A stretch of 64,000 bases of DNA, from positions 310,001-374,000 of the forward strand of contig JACRLZ010000007.1 in assembly GCA_016235125.1 (NCBI GenBank), written 5' to 3'. The stretch's first letter is position 1; the number at the start of each line of letters is the position of its first letter. The notes beneath the pieces were generated by a model, which saw nothing but the letters and a program-made list of their open reading frames with translations, had not been told where the DNA came from and ran no database searches. Shown here piece by piece: positions 59,489 through 64,000 of the stretch. The translations under genes were made by a program, and so were the position numbers. The DNA is from Sphingobacteriales bacterium (GTDB taxonomy: Bacteria; Bacteroidota; Bacteroidia; Chitinophagales; Chitinophagaceae).

Positions 59489-61189
59489 CTACCCGTTTTT
59501 TCCCGGCTTCACAATAGATTTTACTGGTTTCACAGGTGTGATTTTCTTTTCCCCCTTAGTTATTGATGCCAGCTTGATGGCCTCATAAGCATTTACGAAT
59601 CCACCAGTCTTGCTGATATCAGCCAGGTTTACCGGATCGCCGGTTCCCGGGTCTTTAACCTGCACCGTAGTTTTTACTGCTGATTTTTCAATTATCATTT
59701 TTACCTGTCTTGCACTTAATGTGGGATAATATTCCATAATGAATGCCGCAAGTCCTGCTACAACCGGGGAAGCCATACTGGTTCCCTGCAGATTCTGGTA
59801 AGTATTGCCGCCGGGAACAGTAGAATAGATTCTTACTCCCGGTGCAAAAACATCCACTTCTGTTTTTCCATAGTTGGAGAAACTGGCGGTAAGGCCATTT
59901 CCATTCGCATCATTTTTTGGCCCGCTGGCGCCGACAGTGATCCAGTTGTTGGGCTTTTTGTTGTCAAGGAAAAGGGGAGTGGGATAATTAAAAGTGGTAT
60001 CAATATTTTTTGCATCATTGCCTGCTGCATGCACCATCAGCACTCCTTTGCTTTCTGCATAGCGCACTGCATCATCCACCCAGTATTTTTCGGGAGAATA
60101 GCCCTTTCCAAAACTCATATTGATTACCTGTGCGCCATTGTCAACCGCATATCGGATGGCCAATGCAATATCCTTATCGTGTTCATCGCCATCGGGTACG
60201 GCACGGATCATCATGATCTTTACATTGTCGGCAATACCATCCATTCCAACCCCATTCTTTCTTTGTGCACCAATAATACCGGAAACATGGGTGCCGTGCA
60301 ATGCAGATTTGTTACTTGCCATTACATCCGGGTTGCCATAGAATTTATCATTGAAATCATTGTAATTGTCTTTCACGATTTTTGCCCTGTACTCTTCGGG
60401 AGGAGTGTCAGCAGCTTCCGCTTTCTTTTCTTCACTGTTTACATAATCGCCAAAACCTTCCAGAAACTCCTGGTTAGTTGTTTCAAGAGCCCCGTTTTGC
60501 GACATCAGGCCAAACAAAGTAGCTTTTGCCTTCTTTGCATCTGCTTCGGTGGGATTGAAATCGTCCAACTCCTTACCTGTATATTTCTCTTTGCCCATTG
60601 CCTTGCGGAGTATGCTGTCACTTTTCGCACAATTTGAATAGGCCTTCTTGATAAACAGAAGCTCAAGGCTGCTCGTAGGAGAATCACCGCCGGTAATTTC
60701 TTCTTCAGCCCTTTTCCATGCTTTGTAATCAAAAAGATCCTGGGGAGAGAGAGTGCTTACATCTATGTCTTTATTATTCCATTTTGTTTTTTGTCCATGA
60801 TAAACTCTTGCTGCCTCATAAGAATCCTGCTCTACGTTTTTGCCATCACGGCCCCCGATAAAATTCCATCCGTACACATCATCTACATATCCATTCTTAT
60901 CATCATCAATACCGTTCCCGGGAATTTCTTTTAGATTGCGCCACAATACATTTTTCAGGTCCTCATGTGTAGTATCAATACCTGAATCTATAACAGCCAC
61001 CACAACCGTTTTACTTTTTAGTCTTTTTGCCTTAACGAATTCATAGGCTTTGTCAACACTCAGGCCATAATACCCTGTTGCAGACTGGTCCAGTGTATGC
61101 CAGCCTTTGGGCACTTCTTGAGCAAAAAGAAGGGAGGAGATCATTGCACTGAGGCTAAGCAATGAGGTAAGTTTGATTATTTGATTCAT
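59489..61189 (-). CDS. Exported subtilisin-like (S8) serine protease with large insertion
   Basis: A 566-residue exported protease. Signal peptide MNQIIKLTSLLSLSAMISSLLFAQ. The triad is D68 (VIDSGIDTTHED), H298 (LHGTHVSG) and S471 (GTSMASPVV), with the oxyanion-hole Asn in the HAAGND region. Between D68 and H298 there is a region of about 200 residues, far longer than in subtilisin, that is rich in Lys/Glu and Asp and appears mostly helical. No T9SS sorting tail is visible; the C-terminus is short and basic (PVKPVKSIVKPGKNG). It acts in the periplasm or outside the cell. Confidence 0.9.
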   Translation of the reverse strand: MNQIIKLTSLLSLSAMISSLLFAQEVPKGWHTLDQSATGYYGLSVDKAYEFVKAKRLKSKTVVVAVIDSGIDTTHEDLKNVLWRNLKEIPGNGIDDDKNGYVDDVYGWNFIGGRDGKNVEQDSYEAARVYHGQKTKWNNKDIDVSTLSPQDLFDYKAWKRAEEEITGGDSPTSSLELLFIKKAYSNCAKSDSILRKAMGKEKYTGKELDDFNPTEADAKKAKATLFGLMSQNGALETTNQEFLEGFGDYVNSEEKKAEAADTPPEEYRAKIVKDNYNDFNDKFYGNPDVMASNKSALHGTHVSGIIGAQRKNGVGMDGIADNVKIMMIRAVPDGDEHDKDIALAIRYAVDNGAQVINMSFGKGYSPEKYWVDDAVRYAESKGVLMVHAAGNDAKNIDTTFNYPTPLFLDNKKPNNWITVGASGPKNDANGNGLTASFSNYGKTEVDVFAPGVRIYSTVPGGNTYQNLQGTSMASPVVAGLAAFIMEYYPTLSARQVKMIIEKSAVKTTVQVKDPGTGDPVNLADISKTGGFVNAYEAIKLASITKGEKKITPVKPVKSIVKPGKNG

Positions 61190-61274
61190 TTGATTGATTT
61201 AAGTATAAAGTTGATAAAGATGGCGAAATTACAGATTACCATTCATACATTTTGCACAAATAATGACAGCCTTA

Positions 61275-61352
61275 TCAGGGTGTTTTAGGTTTTTTTTGAC
61301 GGATGGTAAGATCAATCGGTTGCTTGTCGAAATGATAAGGTTTAACCATCAT
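61275..61352 (-). CDS. Possible 25-residue peptide downstream of the ALDH gene
   Basis: An ATG-started 25-codon ORF, 24 bases after the ALDH stop in the same frame, reading MMVKPYHFDKQPI and a basic end (RQKKPKTP), with TGA. It is polar and codon-like, but too short to call confidently. It could also be the remnant of a longer C-terminus. Confidence 0.2.
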   Translation of the reverse strand: MMVKPYHFDKQPIDLTIRQKKPKTP

Positions 61353-61376
61353 GCCGCCGTAAGCGTCCCGATGGAT

Positions 61377-62900
61377 TTATACATCAAATGTAATCCCCTG
61401 TGCCAGCGGGAGAGAGTTGCTGTAATTAATGGTGTTGGTTTGCCGGCGCATATAGATCTTCCATGCATCACTGCCGCTTTCACGGCCGCCACCGGTTTCT
61501 TTTTCGCCGCCAAATGCCCCGCCGATCTCAGCGCCGGATGTGCCGATATTTACATTGGCAATACCACAATCGCTGCCTGCATGAGAAAGAAACTGTTCTG
61601 CTTCTCTTAAATTCAAAGTCATAATAGAAGAAGACAATCCCTGTGGTACTTCGTTCTGAATAGCTATTGCTTCATCAATGGTTTTATACTTCAATAAATA
61701 TAAAATAGGAGCAAAAGTTTCCTCACACACTATCTTGAAATTTGGTTTTGCTTCTGCTATACACGGTTTCACATAGCAACCGCTTTCATAACCGGCGCCG
61801 CTTAAAACTCCGCCTTCAACTACAAAATGCCCCCCTTCAGCTTTGCATTTTTCAATTGCATCCAGATACATGGTTACTGCACTCTTATCTATAAGCGGAC
61901 CCACATGATTCTTTTCATCAAGCGGGTCGCCGATGCGTAACTGGTTGTAGGCTGAAACCAATTTTTCCTTTACTGCTTCATATATATCCTCATGGATGAT
62001 TAATCTTCTTGTACTGGTACAACGTTGACCAGCCGTTCCCACTGCGCCAAATAAAGCTCCCGGAATTGCAATATCAAGATCAGCGTCCTTGGAAATAATT
62101 ATTGCATTATTTCCTCCAAGTTCGAGTAATGATCTTCCCAGCCTGGCAGCAACAGCTTTTCCGACAGTTATGCCCATCGCTGTGGAGCCGGTGGCAGAAA
62201 TCAATGGAATCCTTTTATCATTCAGCATCAGGTCTCCGATTTCACGGGAACTCACAAGTAAACAATTCACACCTTCGGGTACATTATTTTTTGCAAGCAC
62301 TTCTGCCACGATGTTCTGGCATGCTATGGCACACAGAGGCACTTTACTTGAGGGTTTCCACACACATACATCACCACATACCCATGCAAGCATGCTGTTC
62401 CAGCCCCAGACGGCAACGGGAAAATTGAATGCCGAAATAATTCCAACAATCCCTAATGGATGATATTGTTCGTACATTCTATGCTGTGGCCTTTCGCTAT
62501 GCATGGTAAGTCCATATAATTGCCTGGAAAGACCAACAGCAAAATCGCAAATGTCAATCATCTCCTGTACCTCACCATAGCCTTCCTGCAGGCTTTTACC
62601 CATTTCATAGGAAACCAGTTTGCCGAGAGGTTCTTTGTAATGCCTTAGCGCTTCACCGATCTGTCTTACAATTTCGCCTCTTTTTGGAGCAGGCATCATT
62701 CGCCATACCTTAAATGCTTCCTCCGCTTTTTGAAGAACAGTTTGATAACTATTTTCATCAGCAAGGATTACGGATGCTATCTTTTTTCCGTCAACGGGAG
62801 AGTACGAGTCAATGATTTTGCCGTTTGATTTTATCCAATTGGTGCCGGTGCTCACACCATTATTTACTGATTCAATCTTCAATGCTTTCAGAAAATCCAT
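61377..62900 (-). CDS. Aldehyde dehydrogenase, ALDH7 (alpha-aminoadipic semialdehyde) type
   Basis: A 507-residue NAD(P)-dependent aldehyde dehydrogenase. Catalytic Cys in GQRCTSTRR, general-base Glu in LELGGNNAII, and the family patterns SAFNFPVAVWGWN and ATGSTAMG. The near-N-terminal KWRMMPAPKRGEIVRQ-like region and the C-terminal GGGRESGSDAWK are characteristic of ALDH7 / AmaB, which oxidises alpha-aminoadipic semialdehyde in lysine catabolism. The ATG at 62900 is chosen over 62921 because the latter overlaps a promoter box. It is downstream of panB on the same strand, but with its own promoter candidate. Confidence 0.92.
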   Translation of the reverse strand: MDFLKALKIESVNNGVSTGTNWIKSNGKIIDSYSPVDGKKIASVILADENSYQTVLQKAEEAFKVWRMMPAPKRGEIVRQIGEALRHYKEPLGKLVSYEMGKSLQEGYGEVQEMIDICDFAVGLSRQLYGLTMHSERPQHRMYEQYHPLGIVGIISAFNFPVAVWGWNSMLAWVCGDVCVWKPSSKVPLCAIACQNIVAEVLAKNNVPEGVNCLLVSSREIGDLMLNDKRIPLISATGSTAMGITVGKAVAARLGRSLLELGGNNAIIISKDADLDIAIPGALFGAVGTAGQRCTSTRRLIIHEDIYEAVKEKLVSAYNQLRIGDPLDEKNHVGPLIDKSAVTMYLDAIEKCKAEGGHFVVEGGVLSGAGYESGCYVKPCIAEAKPNFKIVCEETFAPILYLLKYKTIDEAIAIQNEVPQGLSSSIMTLNLREAEQFLSHAGSDCGIANVNIGTSGAEIGGAFGGEKETGGGRESGSDAWKIYMRRQTNTINYSNSLPLAQGITFDV

Positions 62901-62918
62901 ATTTTTCTTTTGAGGGTG

Positions 62919-62926
62919 CAAAGGTA
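62919..62926 (-). promoter_or_regulatory. -7 box TACCTTTG for the ALDH7 gene
   Basis: An exact TAnnTTTG match on the minus strand, 19 bases upstream of the ATG at 62900, in the 71-base gap after the panB stop. Confidence 0.5.
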
Positions 62927-62971
62927 AAGAAGAGAAAGTGGATAATGATACCAGTAAGTATTTGTTTTCTC

Positions 62972-63787
62972 TTAATACTGCTCACTTGTATTCGGGAAAT
63001 CCTTGCTCTTTACATCTTTGATATATTGCTGCACTGCTCTGGTGGCCTGTTCATGTATATTGAGGTATTGGCGGAGAAATCTTGGCTTAAATTCAGTATT
63101 GATGCCGAGCATATCATGCATTACCAGCACTTGACCATCACAATCCATTCCTGCTCCAATGCCGATAGTGGGAATTGATAAACTCTGAGAAACTTCTTTG
63201 GCTAACGCTGCCGGAATTTTTTCCAGTACAATAGCAAAGCAACCGGCTTCTTCCAGCAACTTTGCATCTTTACGGAGTTTATTTGCTTCATCTTCTTCTT
63301 TTGCTCTGACAGTATAAGTTCCGAATTTATAAATGGATTGAGGAGTAAGCCCAAGGTGGCCCATTACCGGGATGCCGGCAGATACAATCCGCTTGATCGC
63401 ATCCACCACTTCCTCACCTCCTTCCATTTTTACAGAATGTCCGCCTGTTTCTTTCATAATACGAATGGCAGAGGCAAGGGCTATATCAGAATTGGATTGA
63501 TAGGAGCCGAACGGCATATCTACTACCACAAGACAACGATCAATGCCACGGATTACGGATTGTGCATGATAGATCATCTGGTCCATCGTAATGGGTAAAG
63601 TGGTTTCATTTCCGGCCATTACATTCGATGCTGAATCGCCAACCAGTATCACATCGATGCCAGCCCCGTCAATGATTTTTGCAAAAGAAAAATCATAAGC
63701 CGTCAACATAGTGATTTTTTCACCTGCAGCTTTCATTTTCTGCAGAGTGTTGGTGGTGATTCTTTTGATTTCTTTGTTAATAGACAT
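62972..63787 (-). CDS. panB: 3-methyl-2-oxobutanoate hydroxymethyltransferase
   Basis: A 271-residue enzyme making ketopantoate, the first committed step to pantothenate and CoA. Family motifs are [60 protein letters not shown] and [15 protein letters not shown] (substrate and metal sites). The length is normal. No panC or panD is adjacent. It is followed by the ALDH7 gene with a separate promoter candidate. Confidence 0.96.
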   Translation of the reverse strand: MSINKEIKRITTNTLQKMKAAGEKITMLTAYDFSFAKIIDGAGIDVILVGDSASNVMAGNETTLPITMDQMIYHAQSVIRGIDRCLVVVDMPFGSYQSNSDIALASAIRIMKETGGHSVKMEGGEEVVDAIKRIVSAGIPVMGHLGLTPQSIYKFGTYTVRAKEEDEANKLRKDAKLLEEAGCFAIVLEKIPAALAKEVSQSLSIPTIGIGAGMDCDGQVLVMHDMLGINTEFKPRFLRQYLNIHEQATRAVQQYIKDVKSKDFPNTSEQY

Positions 63788-63848
63788 AATTTGATTTTGG
63801 AATTGTGTCAGATGAGAAACTGTAATGACAAATCAAATGCCCGGAATA

Positions 63849-63936
63849 TTGTCATGCCGAGGTACGAGGCATCTCAGAAATTCTGGTTTTCTTGTTAATT
63901 GCTGACTTTGAGACTCCTCCTTCGTCGGAGTGACAA
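63849..63936. repeat. Palindromic repeat TTGTCATGCCGAGG ... TCGGAGTGACAA
   Basis: Arms TTGTCATGCCGAGGTACGAG and TCCTCCTTCGTCGGAGTGACAA are imperfect inverted copies around a 29-base centre, adjoining CATCTCA / TGAGACT. It lies upstream of panB. From recollection this is a dispersed repeat type in Bacteroidota. Confidence 0.65.
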
Positions 63937-64000
63937 GACCCCGGTTATAGAAATTTTAAACAAGATAAGTAATTTCCCAATCCCGTATTTCTCTGTTCCA

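Noticed and set aside
60029..60637. A 202-codon plus-strand ORF within the subtilase gene
   Set aside because: It is antisense to conserved subtilase sequence, including the catalytic His region. The composition is that of a shadow frame (rich in Cys, Ile and His).
1..64000. Prophage, conjugative element or IS transposase
   Set aside because: No integrase, transposase, capsid, tail, relaxase or conjugation genes were found; the only mobile-looking DNA is short repeats and the DUF559 element.

Overview
The window is a chromosomal segment of a Bacteroidota bacterium. Support comes from type IX secretion (T9SS) C-terminal sorting domains on secreted proteins, TonB-dependent receptor-type barrels, many SPase I and SPase II signal peptides, poor Shine-Dalgarno sites, and repeated -7 promoter boxes of the Bacteroidota form TAnnTTTG. 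Protein style (multi-PAS kinases, PanB, ALDH7, HU/CCDC81-like and M43 proteins) is most like the Chitinophagaceae, but that placement is an inference. The gene content is mostly chromosomal housekeeping and envelope functions; there is no prophage, integron, CRISPR array, rRNA operon or IS transposase.

Layout. 1-11.7 kb: a signalling island with four histidine kinases (the first cut by the window edge), three receiver-only response regulators and one NarL-type regulator. 11.8-16.4 kb: envelope and secreted proteins, including a beta-helix protein and a T9SS cargo. 16.4-24.8 kb: a hidden 40-residue lipoprotein, a DnaQ-like exonuclease, a DPM1-type glycosyltransferase, an EamA transporter, a methyltransferase, an S9 peptidase and a histidine-phosphatase lipoprotein. 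24.8-31.7 kb: 2-oxoacid dehydrogenase E2, a CinA with an inserted DUF559 nuclease domain, a PBP4-type peptidase, a site-2 protease and a YbgC-type thioesterase. 31.9-37.3 kb: an operon of a large TPR protein, an outer-membrane barrel and an HU-like membrane protein. 37.5-44 kb: a methyltransferase, glutaminyl cyclotransferase, M43 metalloprotease, and a locus with two paralogous coiled-coil membrane proteins around an exported Ppx/GppA-like protein. 44.2-55.7 kb: HolA, RibF, PurM, a TonB-like protein, FtsE, two glycosyltransferases, a TonB-dependent receptor, a DUF445 protein and tRNA-His. 55.8-64 kb: S41 and S8 proteases, a DinB-like protein, a lipoprotein with three HG.PGHRCD repeats, ALDH7 and PanB.

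The most unusual theme is short palindromic and tandem repeats, many lying in frame inside conserved genes. A 484-bp element with roughly 35-bp terminal inverted repeats carries a DUF559 nuclease domain and sits in frame inside cinA. The two flexible linkers of the E2 subunit contain five different repeat types, all translated. RibF, and possibly PurM and the S9 peptidase signal peptide, also contain repeat-like insertions. Relatives of the cinA element ends lie at gene 3' ends elsewhere in the window.

Functionally the window centres on sensing, envelope biogenesis, protein export and turnover (S8, S9, S41, M43, M50, PBP4) and cofactor or nucleotide metabolism (RibF, PurM, PanB, E2). All functional calls are from reading the sequence; no database search was run.
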